Positions 43,490 through 49,720 of a stretch of DNA of 49,720 bases are shown in pieces (position 1 is the stretch's first letter; every line of letters starts with the position of its first letter). The stretch is from Clostridia bacterium (GTDB taxonomy: Bacteria; Bacillota; Clostridia; Oscillospirales; Acutalibacteraceae). The stretch lies in assembly GCA_017629275.1 (NCBI GenBank), contig JAGBXM010000069.1:1-49720 (forward strand), in the 5' to 3' direction. Position numbers and translations under genes: made by a program. A model generated the notes under the pieces. The model was not told the DNA's origin, ran no database searches, and saw only the letters and a list, made by a program, of their open reading frames with translations.

Positions 43490-44632
43490 TCACCCTTTAA
43501 CATCAAATAATAACCTGAACACCTGATACGCCGTACTTTTAAGATTTTTATATGCGTTATCCGTATTCAAAGCCTCATCAAGACTTACAACGTTACGTAA
43601 TATCGGGAAAAACGCGTCGATGCCGTGTTGATTTAAAGCCTCGGCATCATCGGTCACGCACCCCGAAAACGCAATAACCTTTTTATTATACTTTTTGGCC
43701 AATTTTGCCACCCCGACAGGAGCCTTGCCCATAACGGTCTGCGAATCAAGACGACCCTCGCCCGTCACAACAATGTCGGAAATTTTAATATATTCCTCAA
43801 GCGCCGTCTCTTTTAGAACAAGATCGACACCCGACCTGAGCTCTGCATTTAAAAAACATCTGAATGCGAACCCTAAACCGCCTGCTGCACCGACCCCCGG
43901 GAACAAGGCGTCGGCTTTACTTGACACCGTAGAACTGATTTTAGCAAACCTTTCAAGCCACAAATCCATATCGGAAATCATTTCGGGTGTCGCGCCCTTT
44001 TGAGGGCCAAACACAGCACTGCAGCCCGAAGGCCCCAAAAGCGGATTGTCCACGTCACAGGCAACATTAAACTCACATTCCGCAAGTTCAGGCATAACAC
44101 CGCCGCAGTCAATAGTTCTCAAAGACTCAAGTCCTTTAGCACCAAGCGGTATTTCTTGACCAAAATCATCTAAAAACTTAAAGCCCAACGCACTAAGCAT
44201 TCCCGTGCCGCCGTCGTTGGTAGCACTTCCACCAATGCCAATAATAAAGCGACGGCAACCGCGAGTCACAGCATCGGCTATCATCTCACCCACACCAAAG
44301 GTTGTGGTATTCAACGGATTCCTTTTATCACTCGGCACCAGCATAATACCCGCCGCCGAAGCCATTTCCATAACTGCGGTATTTTTATCATTCAACACGG
44401 CATACTGCGCTTCAACCTCGTCACCCAAAGGACCCGCAACTTTTAGTTTTACCAACTCGCCGCCAAGCCCCTCGCACAAGGTATCACACGTACCCTCACC
44501 GCCGTCAGCAAGCGGTCTCACAAAGACCGTCGTCAGGGGGTCACACTTTAAAATTGCATCTTTGACGGCGTTACCCGCCATGACCGACGAAAGACTTTCC
44601 TTGAAAGAATCTATTGCAACCGTGACCGTCAT
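43490..44632 (-). CDS. Glycerate kinase (GarK/GlxK family)
   Basis: This 380-aa enzyme phosphorylates glycerate, usually to 2-phosphoglycerate. Family motifs are IDSFKESLSSVMAG at the N-terminus, PLADGGEGT, the GIGGSATNDGGTGMLSALG block and VVTGEGRLDSQTVMGKAP. The ATG at 44632 lies 8 bases after the HAD phosphatase gene. Phosphatase and kinase may together handle glycolate or glycerate intermediates, and the divergent DeoR regulator is the obvious candidate regulator. Confidence 0.93.
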   Translation of the reverse strand: MTVTVAIDSFKESLSSVMAGNAVKDAILKCDPLTTVFVRPLADGGEGTCDTLCEGLGGELVKLKVAGPLGDEVEAQYAVLNDKNTAVMEMASAAGIMLVPSDKRNPLNTTTFGVGEMIADAVTRGCRRFIIGIGGSATNDGGTGMLSALGFKFLDDFGQEIPLGAKGLESLRTIDCGGVMPELAECEFNVACDVDNPLLGPSGCSAVFGPQKGATPEMISDMDLWLERFAKISSTVSSKADALFPGVGAAGGLGFAFRCFLNAELRSGVDLVLKETALEEYIKISDIVVTGEGRLDSQTVMGKAPVGVAKLAKKYNKKVIAFSGCVTDDAEALNQHGIDAFFPILRNVVSLDEALNTDNAYKNLKSTAYQVFRLLFDVKG

Positions 44633-44640
44633 AAAGCACC

Positions 44641-45282
44641 TCAGATATCCAGTAATTCTTTGAAATCGTAAATATAATAATCGGCAACCGACTTCATCTC
44701 ATCAACATAATCCTTCGATGAATCGTCATACACACCGCAAACGTCCATCCCCGCCGTTTTGGCCGTTCTGTCAGCATTGCAGTTATCGTCCAAAAACAAA
44801 ACTTCTGCGACCGACACACCCATTTTTTCGGCGGCCGCTTTGTAGATCTGGGGGTCGGCTTTGGTGGTATTGAAATCGTCACACGACCACACGTTGTCGA
44901 ACATATCGAAAAGTCCGAGTCTTTTAAGACAGGCATCAAGCGTTATATGCGGACTCGCTGTCAAAACGTTCAGGTGGCAACCGCGCCGCTTCAATTCCTT
45001 CAGGACCTCAACCACGTTGTCCTTGGCAGGGATATTGTAAACGTACTCGTGAAGCATATATTCCTTCATCAACCCCACGATTTCCGTTTTGGGTCGGTCA
45101 AGCCCTATTGACACAAAATAATCGACCGTGCCCTTCAAGCCTAACGGGGTAATTATCTTCACAATATCGTCACCATAGTCGACGTTGTTTTCATCCAAAA
45201 TACGAAGCATAACCGCAACAAAGGTCGGCATCGAGTCGACCAGGGTTCCGTCAAAATCAAAAAGATATGTATTGTATTTCAT
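44641..45282 (-). CDS. HAD-superfamily phosphatase (phosphoglycolate phosphatase-like)
   Basis: This 213-aa HAD-IA hydrolase has motif I FDFDGTLVDS, motif II as VLTASPH, and motifs III/IV around TTKADPQIY and FLDDNCNAD. It has a helical cap typical of phosphoglycolate phosphatase and related enzymes. The ATG at 45282 follows GGGTGATATT. It is first in an operon with glycerate kinase and three unrecognised genes; the promoter TTGTGT-N17-TATAAT lies at 45312-45340. Confidence 0.88.
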   Translation of the reverse strand: MKYNTYLFDFDGTLVDSMPTFVAVMLRILDENNVDYGDDIVKIITPLGLKGTVDYFVSIGLDRPKTEIVGLMKEYMLHEYVYNIPAKDNVVEVLKELKRRGCHLNVLTASPHITLDACLKRLGLFDMFDNVWSCDDFNTTKADPQIYKAAAEKMGVSVAEVLFLDDNCNADRTAKTAGMDVCGVYDDSSKDYVDEMKSVADYYIYDFKELLDI

Positions 45283-45311
45283 AATATCACCCGAAAATAC
45301 TAATCAAAAAT

Positions 45312-45340
45312 ATTATACCATATCAAAGTAACTCACACAA
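45312..45340 (-). promoter_or_regulatory. Promoter of the HAD-glycerate kinase operon
   Basis: Minus strand TTGTGT (45335-45340), 17-base spacer, TATAAT (45312-45317). Confidence 0.7.
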
Positions 45341-45373
45341 GTGGTTTGTACCGACCTCATAAAACATTATTTA

Positions 45374-45417
45374 TTGACAGAATGTGGATTTCGTGGTATT
45401 ATTTGTTAAAATCCACA
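45374..45417 (+). promoter_or_regulatory. deoR-type promoter with 9-bp inverted repeat
   Basis: TTGACA (45374-45379), 17-base spacer, TATTAT (45397-45402). The inverted repeat TGTGGATTT (45383-45391) / AAATCCACA (45409-45417) brackets the -10, and TGTGGTATT-like direct repeats follow. This is a good candidate operator for the DeoR protein itself. Confidence 0.65.
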
Positions 45418-45460
45418 CTCTAACTATGTGGTATTGCTGAAACCTTAGGAGGTATCGAAA

Positions 45461-46219
45461 ATGCTTGCAATTGAAAGAAAAAACCTCATTTATAAAAAAC
45501 TTTGCGAACAAGGCAAGGTTCTGGTCAACGAACTTGCCGTCGAGTTCGACGTATCGGACGAAACCATCCGTCGCGACCTCGAAAAGTTAGAACAAGAAGG
45601 CTTGGCCGAAAAATTCTACGGTGGCGCCATCAAGGCCGAAAATACATTTTACGACCTTCCCTTCCACGTAAGGCAGAACTCCAATATACAGGAAAAGAAG
45701 CATATTGCCGCGCTTTGTCTGCCCGTGATAAGCGACGGCGACTATATCGCACTCGATTCCAGCACCACCGCCCTTGAGGTCATAAAGATGGCCACCAACC
45801 GCAAAAACCTCACCCTTATAACCAACTCGGTGGAAATTATGCTGGAATTCTCACAAAAGAGTGATTGGAACATCATTTCGACCGGCGGTTCTTTAAAAAC
45901 GGGCAGCCTCTCTTTGGTCGGTGGAATTGCCGAAAAGACCCTTTCCAACTTCAATGTTGACCTTTGTATCTGCTCGTGCAAGGGTATTGACCTTAACAAG
46001 GGTTGCACCGAGTCAAGCGAGTCCGAAGCCGCCATCAAAATGGCACTCATCAAATCAGCCAAACGTAAGGTTTTGGCGGTTGACAGCACCAAATTCAACA
46101 AGGTATCCTTTGCCAAGGTCTGTGAGATCTCAGAGTTTGACACCGTTATAACCAACAAAAAACCATCAGCAGAATGGATCGAAGCCCTCCAAAACAGCAA
46201 TTGCGAACTGATTTACTGA
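45461..46219 (+). CDS. DeoR-family transcriptional regulator
   Basis: This 252-aa regulator has an N-terminal DeoR helix-turn-helix (KVLVNELAVEFDVSDETIRR and LEKLEQEGLAEKFYGGA) and a C-terminal sugar-phosphate-sensing domain (ALDSSTTALEV, ITNSVEIMLE, STGGSLKTGSLSLVG, AVDSTKFNKVSF). The ATG at 45461 follows AGGAGGT. It is divergent from the HAD-glycerate kinase operon and probably controls it in response to a phosphorylated sugar or sugar acid. Confidence 0.92.
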   Translation: MLAIERKNLIYKKLCEQGKVLVNELAVEFDVSDETIRRDLEKLEQEGLAEKFYGGAIKAENTFYDLPFHVRQNSNIQEKKHIAALCLPVISDGDYIALDSSTTALEVIKMATNRKNLTLITNSVEIMLEFSQKSDWNIISTGGSLKTGSLSLVGGIAEKTLSNFNVDLCICSCKGIDLNKGCTESSESEAAIKMALIKSAKRKVLAVDSTKFNKVSFAKVCEISEFDTVITNKKPSAEWIEALQNSNCELIY

Positions 46220-46226
46220 TAAATAA

Positions 46227-46268
46227 GCCCGAGTCTGAACATACAAGTTCAAACTCGGGCATTTTTTA
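46227..46268. terminator. Bidirectional terminator after deoR
   Basis: GCCCGAGT pairs with ACTCGGGC, with an inner TGAAC/GTTCA extension, followed by ATTTTTT. It separates convergent genes. Confidence 0.85.
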
Positions 46269-47060
46269 GTTCAATTTCTGTAAAATTACGGCTTTGATCG
46301 CGGTATCAAAACCTTTAGTCGGAAATTCGGGATAGGTCGCCTTCATAAGCTGAACGTATTGGGTTTGAATCTCATTAACATCGGTCACGCCTTGGTTATA
46401 TAACCTCTGAGTAAAGCTTACCAGCGTTTCAAGTGCAGCAATACTGTCCTCAATATACTTTTGTGAGGCATCAAATCCCAAAGCATAAGCACCGCTTGGA
46501 CAATACTCGTGTGAAACGAGGATGTTTTCAATATCTAATCCCCGCAGTTTTTTCATCGAAGCCAAATAATCATCAATATGCCTTACCTGACAGCCCCACA
46601 AAGCGATTCCGTGTATCTGAATACTGTCACCCGAAATAAGGGTTTTTGAACGGGTGTCAAAATATCCGCAGGTATCGGTATCGTGACCCTTTATGGCCAC
46701 AACCCTAATATATTTAGCAATTATGTCACAGTCCGATACACCGACGTAAACGTTGCTTCCCGCCGACGCATTACTGTCCCTCATTCCGTAAACGGTAGCA
46801 TTGGGACAAAGTGATGCCAAAGCAGAAAGGCCTCCTGCGTGGTCGCCGTGTGAATGGGTCAACAAAATACCTAAAATACCGTCGGTAGAAATGCCGAGTT
46901 CACCTAAAGCCGACACAATATAGTTGTTGACGTCAGAGGCCGTTGTGCCCGTATCAACAATTACGTAACCGCCCTCAACCTTAATAAAGAACACGCTTGT
47001 GTATATCCCTGCAAACGGAACCTCTAATTTAAAAATGTTATCGTTAAACTTATAAAGCAC
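46266..47060 (-). CDS. Metallo-beta-lactamase-fold hydrolase
   Basis: This 264-aa protein has a complete MBL zinc motif, LLTHSHGDHAGG (HxHxDH), then later His in IKGHDTD, Asp in ISGDSIQ and His in VSHEYCPSGAY. I place the start at a GTG at 47060 with TAGGAG upstream, giving MLYKFNDNIF; a GTG eight codons earlier is possible. No signal peptide. It is a paralogue of the lipoprotein encoded just before it (LYKFNDNIFKLEVP against LYKFNDDIYKLDVP), probably a cytoplasmic counterpart. The substrate is unknown; GloB- or SoxH-like thioester or ester hydrolysis is possible. Confidence 0.82.
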   Translation of the reverse strand: MLYKFNDNIFKLEVPFAGIYTSVFFIKVEGGYVIVDTGTTASDVNNYIVSALGELGISTDGILGILLTHSHGDHAGGLSALASLCPNATVYGMRDSNASAGSNVYVGVSDCDIIAKYIRVVAIKGHDTDTCGYFDTRSKTLISGDSIQIHGIALWGCQVRHIDDYLASMKKLRGLDIENILVSHEYCPSGAYALGFDASQKYIEDSIAALETLVSFTQRLYNQGVTDVNEIQTQYVQLMKATYPEFPTKGFDTAIKAVILQKLN

Positions 47061-47113
47061 TGCCTTACTCCTATATCTTATCACTTCTTGACATTTTATG
47101 AATCTTATAATAA

Positions 47114-48073
47114 TTATTTTTCATGCGTCATTATCAGACTTATGACCTCGTCAAACCCGTCGGTCGGAAAATCGGCATAGTTTTCGCTCATTTCCTTAAT
47201 ATACCGCTTTTCTATCACGTTGACGTCGGTCACGCCCTCTGACATTTGCTTTTTGACAAAAGCCATCAATTCCTCAAGCAGATCGATTCCATCGTTAATA
47301 TACTGTTGAACCGCATCTGTTCCTATCGCATAAGCGCCGTGAGGCGAAAACGCGTGGGAAGCTATTATATTTTCAATATCCATTTCCTTCAACTTGTTCA
47401 TTGAAGCAAGATACACGTCAATATCTTTGATTTGGCAACCGCGGTCACCGACACCGTAAAGCTGAATGCCGTCCGATGCAAACAACGTCTTGGTGCGGTG
47501 GTCAAAGTATCCTATAACCTGTTCCTCGTGTCCGTCGATCGTCACGTACTCTATGTTATTACCGACATAATTGGTAATCTTGTAAGTATTATCGTTTTCG
47601 GGTGGAAAGTTAGACGTAATACCGTAAATATCGGCATTGGGACACGCCTTGGCCAAGGTCGAAAGACCACCCGCGTGAAGATTATGCCGATGTGTAATAA
47701 CCAGACCCTTGACCTTTTCAAGGTCGATGCCAAGCTCACGGGTTCCCGGTATAACGTAGTTCATAACGTCCATACCGCTTGAGGCCGTGTCGATTATATA
47801 CCACTTCGACCCATCCTTAACAAAGAAAACGCTGACGTAAATACCGGACGTCGGCACGTCAAGCTTATAAATATCGTCATTAAACTTATAAAGCGGAGCA
47901 CCGCCGTTAATAACTGCGATTTTTTGAACCGAGTCGGGAATTTTTTCAGGCACTTCGACCGAAACGGTTTCTGACGAAACGTCACTCACGTCGCCCTTGT
48001 CTTTTTTACAGGCAGTGAACAAAAATAACAAACACACGCACAGCAAACAACAAATGATTTTATAAAACTTCAT
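47114..48073 (-). CDS. Metallo-beta-lactamase-fold lipoprotein with altered zinc motif
   Basis: This 319-aa protein has a lipoprotein signal ending LLFLFTACKKD, a short acidic linker and an MBL domain homologous to its downstream neighbour. Its main zinc motif reads THRHNLHAGG, so the Asp of HxHxDH is replaced by Leu; the later His (IDGHEEQ), Asp (ASDGIQLYG) and His (ASHAFSPHGAY) are kept. It may bind one zinc only or have a changed reaction. The ATG at 48073 has AAAGG upstream. It follows the AraC remnant by 16 bases. Confidence 0.82.
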   Translation of the reverse strand: MKFYKIICCLLCVCLLFLFTACKKDKGDVSDVSSETVSVEVPEKIPDSVQKIAVINGGAPLYKFNDDIYKLDVPTSGIYVSVFFVKDGSKWYIIDTASSGMDVMNYVIPGTRELGIDLEKVKGLVITHRHNLHAGGLSTLAKACPNADIYGITSNFPPENDNTYKITNYVGNNIEYVTIDGHEEQVIGYFDHRTKTLFASDGIQLYGVGDRGCQIKDIDVYLASMNKLKEMDIENIIASHAFSPHGAYAIGTDAVQQYINDGIDLLEELMAFVKKQMSEGVTDVNVIEKRYIKEMSENYADFPTDGFDEVISLIMTHEK

Positions 48074-48089
48074 CTTCGTCAACCTTTCT

Positions 48090-48599
48090 TTATTTATCGG
48101 TCTTCAGTTGCCGTCTCACCTCTTCGGGTGAATAACGGAATCTGCGTCTGAACATTTTTGAAAACTGCGCCTGATCCGAAAAACCGCAAAAATAAGCAAT
48201 ATCGGTACAGGTCTCTTTGGTCTCGGTAACTAAAGTATACGCCTTTTTCAGCCATTGTTCAATAACAAATTGTTTAGGTGCCAATCCAAACTGTAATTTA
48301 AAAAGTTTTCGGAATCTGTCATAATCATATCCGTTATCCTCGGCAAACCGTTTAAAGTCGAGACTTATCGCAAAATTTCCTCTCGGGAAATTAGCACAAA
48401 AGTCAAGATTAGGTCCCTTAGGTACCGATTCGGTAATTCCGCGTTCAAATAATACAAGAAATTCCGAAATCAAGGCACTACACAACCTGCGATAGCCTTT
48501 TTTCTGCAATTTGACGACAGACTTCGGGATGCCGAGGGCGCCGTACCCTTCAAAATGTGAAATCCCCTGTCGTAGGGGCGCAACTATGTGTGCGCCCAT
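48090..48599 (-). pseudogene. 5'-truncated AraC-family regulator
   Basis: The reading frame is open for 169 codons, but only the C-terminal part is a real AraC domain: YFCGFSDQAQFSKMFRRRF and RYSPEEVRRQL are the second helix-turn-helix, with the first in FKRFAEDNGYDYDRFRKLF. The N-terminal sensor domain is missing. The first dozen codons are encoded by the repeat at 48561-48597, so the upstream portion was lost or replaced when repeat sequence joined here. A residual DNA-binding protein could still be made. The remnant lies directly before the MBL lipoprotein, its probable former target. Confidence 0.6.
48561..48597. repeat. 37-bp CGTAGGGGCGC repeat, left copy
   Basis: Differs from 49448-49484 by one base, in the same orientation, with stem GGGCGCA/TGCGCCC. 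It forms the 5' end of the AraC remnant reading frame. Confidence 0.75.
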
Positions 48600-48624
48600 T
48601 ATTAAACAAATAAATTATAATATC

Positions 48625-48652
48625 TGTCATTCTGAGCATAGCGAGGAATCTT
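48625..48652. repeat. Dispersed repeat, TGTCATTCTGAGC...GAGGAATCTT type
   Basis: Same family as 37662-37690 and 34646-34716, a motif scattered in many clostridial genomes. Confidence 0.6.
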
Positions 48653-48660
48653 CTCGATTT

Positions 48661-49050
48661 TCACTTTATCATTTGAGTAAAGCAAACAATACATAAAACA
48701 ATACCGCCTATTGTCATAGTTGCTCCAAGTATCTTATAAAACTTATTGATAAATTCCTTGTCTCCTTTTTCACGTTGAGCAATTTCTTCTGACTTAGTAA
48801 AGAAAATCACACCATAACACGCAACACCAGCGCCTACGCCAAGTAACAATGCCGATAATACGACGCCCATTCCACCTACTGATTTTACGAAAAGAACTAT
48901 AACAAAAATGAATATTGCCACAAAAGCAACCGCGAGAAGAATGCTTTTTGCTTTAGAAATAAAATCATTAGACGGGAACGAAGTTCCACAATACGGACAG
49001 ATGTTAGCATCCTTTGCTACTTCCTTTTTACAATTTCTGCATTGTGCCAT
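48661..49050 (-). CDS. Zinc-ribbon membrane protein
   Basis: This 129-aa protein begins MAQCRNCKKEVAKDANICPYCG, a four-cysteine zinc ribbon (CxxC...CxxC). Three hydrophobic segments follow (ILLAVAFVAIFIFVIVLFV; VVLSALLLGVGAGVACYGVIFF; TMTIGGIVLCIVCFTQMI). The ATG at 49050 follows GAGGGGGTG. It is divergent from a small XRE regulator, with a 21-base palindrome exactly between its -35 and -10. Function is unknown; the arrangement resembles that at 17675-18247. Confidence 0.8.
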   Translation of the reverse strand: MAQCRNCKKEVAKDANICPYCGTSFPSNDFISKAKSILLAVAFVAIFIFVIVLFVKSVGGMGVVLSALLLGVGAGVACYGVIFFTKSEEIAQREKGDKEFINKFYKILGATMTIGGIVLCIVCFTQMIK

Positions 49051-49074
49051 ATTTTCACCCCCTCTCGCGCTATA

Positions 49075-49128
49075 ACAATACCGCAATTTGCGGTATTTGT
49101 CAATACTGCATTTTGCGGTTGGTATAAT
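49075..49128. promoter_or_regulatory. Divergent promoters with XRE operator palindromes
   Basis: Minus promoter: TTGACA (49098-49103), 17-base spacer, TATTGT (49075-49080). The spacer is filled by the palindrome AATACCGCAATTTGCGGTATT (49077-49097), and a degenerate copy lies at 49102-49120. The plus promoter is an extended -10, TGGTATAAT, at 49120-49128. The layout is that of an XRE repressor controlling both directions. Confidence 0.78.
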
Positions 49129-49145
49129 ATATTCGGGTGAATAAA

Positions 49146-49358
49146 ATGTATAAAAGAATTCGTGATCTGCGCGAAGACCGCGATCTAACACAAAAGCAAA
49201 TGGCCGCAACACTTAACTGTTCACAGCAGGTATACAGTAATTACGAGCTCGGCCAACGCGATATACCGACCGACATACTGATAAGATTATCCTCATTTTA
49301 TAACGTTTCCGTTGACTATATATTAGGCATTACCAATAATCCGAATATACAAAAATAA
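49146..49358 (+). CDS. Small XRE-family transcriptional regulator
   Basis: This 70-aa Cro/C1-type protein has IRDLREDRDLTQKQMAATLN and CSQQVYSNYELGQRD as the helix-turn-helix, ending NVSVDYILGITNN. I choose the ATG at 49146 with GGGTGA upstream; a GTG three codons earlier overlaps that site. It is divergent from the zinc-ribbon membrane protein and most likely represses both genes through the ACCGCAA palindromes. It closely parallels the XRE protein at 18038-18247. Confidence 0.85.
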   Translation: MYKRIRDLREDRDLTQKQMAATLNCSQQVYSNYELGQRDIPTDILIRLSSFYNVSVDYILGITNNPNIQK

Positions 49359-49395
49359 CCGTTCACTGCATCACAAGCAGTAAACGGTTATTTTT
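49351..49395 (+). terminator. XRE gene terminator
   Basis: AATAACCGTTCACTGC pairs with GCAGTAAACGGTTATT (one bulge), followed by TTTTTAATT. Confidence 0.85.
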
Positions 49396-49447
49396 AATTG
49401 TCATTCTATAGATTTACTCACCTAAAGCAATTTATTCAAAAAAACTA

Positions 49448-49484
49448 AATCCCCTGTCGTAGGGGCGCACCTATGTGTGCGCCC
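49448..49484. repeat. 37-bp CGTAGGGGCGC repeat, right copy
   Basis: Near-identical to 48561-48597. A partial further relative (TCGTAGGGGCAAC) lies near 49505. The rest of the 320-base gap between the XRE gene and the rRNA holds only this repeat, the two terminators and no gene. Confidence 0.75.
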
Positions 49485-49596
49485 GCAAACCTTCCCTCAT
49501 ATCCTCGTAGGGGCAACACTCGAAGTCACCCAATATGTCATACTGAGGCAACCGCCTTTATATGGACCGACATCCCGGGCGATCAGAAAATAAAAA

Positions 49597-49620
49597 ACTC
49601 CGACCAATTTTGGTCGGAGT
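49597..49620 (-). terminator. rRNA operon terminator
   Basis: Minus-strand ACTCCGACCA/TGGTCGGAGT with a four-base loop, followed by TTTTTTATTTT. It is about 60 bases after the 23S rRNA 3' end. Confidence 0.85.
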
Positions 49621-49681
49621 AATAATCGTGTGTTTCTGAACACACGCTGAAAACTGAACAAGAAAAGTCACAAAGCGGTCA

Positions 49682-49720
49682 AAGTTCAAGCCGTCGGTCT
49701 ATTAGTACTGCCTAGCTGAA
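49682..49720 (-). rRNA. 23S ribosomal RNA, 3' end (partial)
   Basis: On the minus strand the last bases read TTCAGCTAGGCAGTACTAAT, then AGACCGACGGCTTGAACTT. This matches the highly conserved 3' end of 23S rRNA (GGTACTAATxxACCGxxxGGCTTxACCTT). The gene continues beyond the right edge. The exact 3' end is placed by comparison with known 23S ends. Confidence 0.82.

Noticed and set aside
1-49720. Prophage or large integrative element
   Set aside because: No integrase, terminase, relaxase or structural genes are present; mobile traces are limited to small repeats and the 276-bp element.

Overview
The window looks like chromosome from a spore-forming member of the Clostridia, probably an uncultured gut or rumen Oscillospirales-type bacterium. 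The evidence is three T-box leaders, a spoIIAA-spoIIAB-sigF operon, ferredoxin-dependent 2-oxoacid metabolism, consensus TTGACA-N17-TATAAT promoters with strong Shine-Dalgarno sites, and dispersed hairpin repeats. The assignment is by gene content only. Most genes lie on the minus strand.

Region 1 (about 1.2-16.3 kb, minus strand) is the most interesting part. Three tandem operons each begin with a perfect promoter and a T-box leader, and their specifier codons read as Leu (CUC), Ile (AUC) and Val (GUA), the three branched-chain amino acids. Each operon encodes an AMP-forming acyl-CoA synthetase. The Val and Ile enzymes are close paralogues with an N-terminal XRE helix-turn-helix plus cupin. 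The Leu-operon enzyme has an N-terminal xylose-isomerase-like TIM barrel and is preceded by an isopropylmalate synthase homologue that has lost its metal-binding residues. The Val operon continues into a ParA-like ATPase and a four-subunit 2-oxoacid:ferredoxin oxidoreductase. T-boxes switch genes on when the matching tRNA is uncharged, so this reads as a biosynthetic module: branched-chain fatty acids (isobutyrate, 2-methylbutyrate, isovalerate) are activated to CoA esters, reductively carboxylated to 2-oxoacids, and presumably transaminated elsewhere to Val, Ile and Leu. The pathway is inference; the T-boxes and gene families are read directly. An SGNH lipoprotein sits in the Ile operon and an amidohydrolase in the Leu operon.

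Region 2 (16.3-30.3 kb) is housekeeping: NAD salvage (pncA-nadE), a small XRE/zinc-ribbon cassette flanked by identical 37-bp hairpin repeats, the spoIIA operon with a 276-bp inverted-repeat element directly upstream, folC, valS, a divergent type II topoisomerase pair (parE-parC) and guaB.

Region 3 (30.3-41.5 kb) carries a GH106-like glycosidase with a DUF4886 lipoprotein, a SanA-like membrane protein, a LysR regulator divergent from a PQ-loop protein and an esterase, an OPT transporter with a PqqD-like partner, and a MATE exporter.

Region 4 (41.5-49.7 kb) has three unrecognised genes joined to glycerate kinase and a HAD phosphatase under a divergent DeoR regulator, two metallo-beta-lactamase-fold paralogues, a 5'-truncated AraC remnant, a second XRE/zinc-ribbon cassette between near-identical repeats, and the 3' end of a 23S rRNA gene followed by a terminator with no 5S gene in between. 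The left edge cuts a glutaminase-like (DUF5127/DUF4965) gene.
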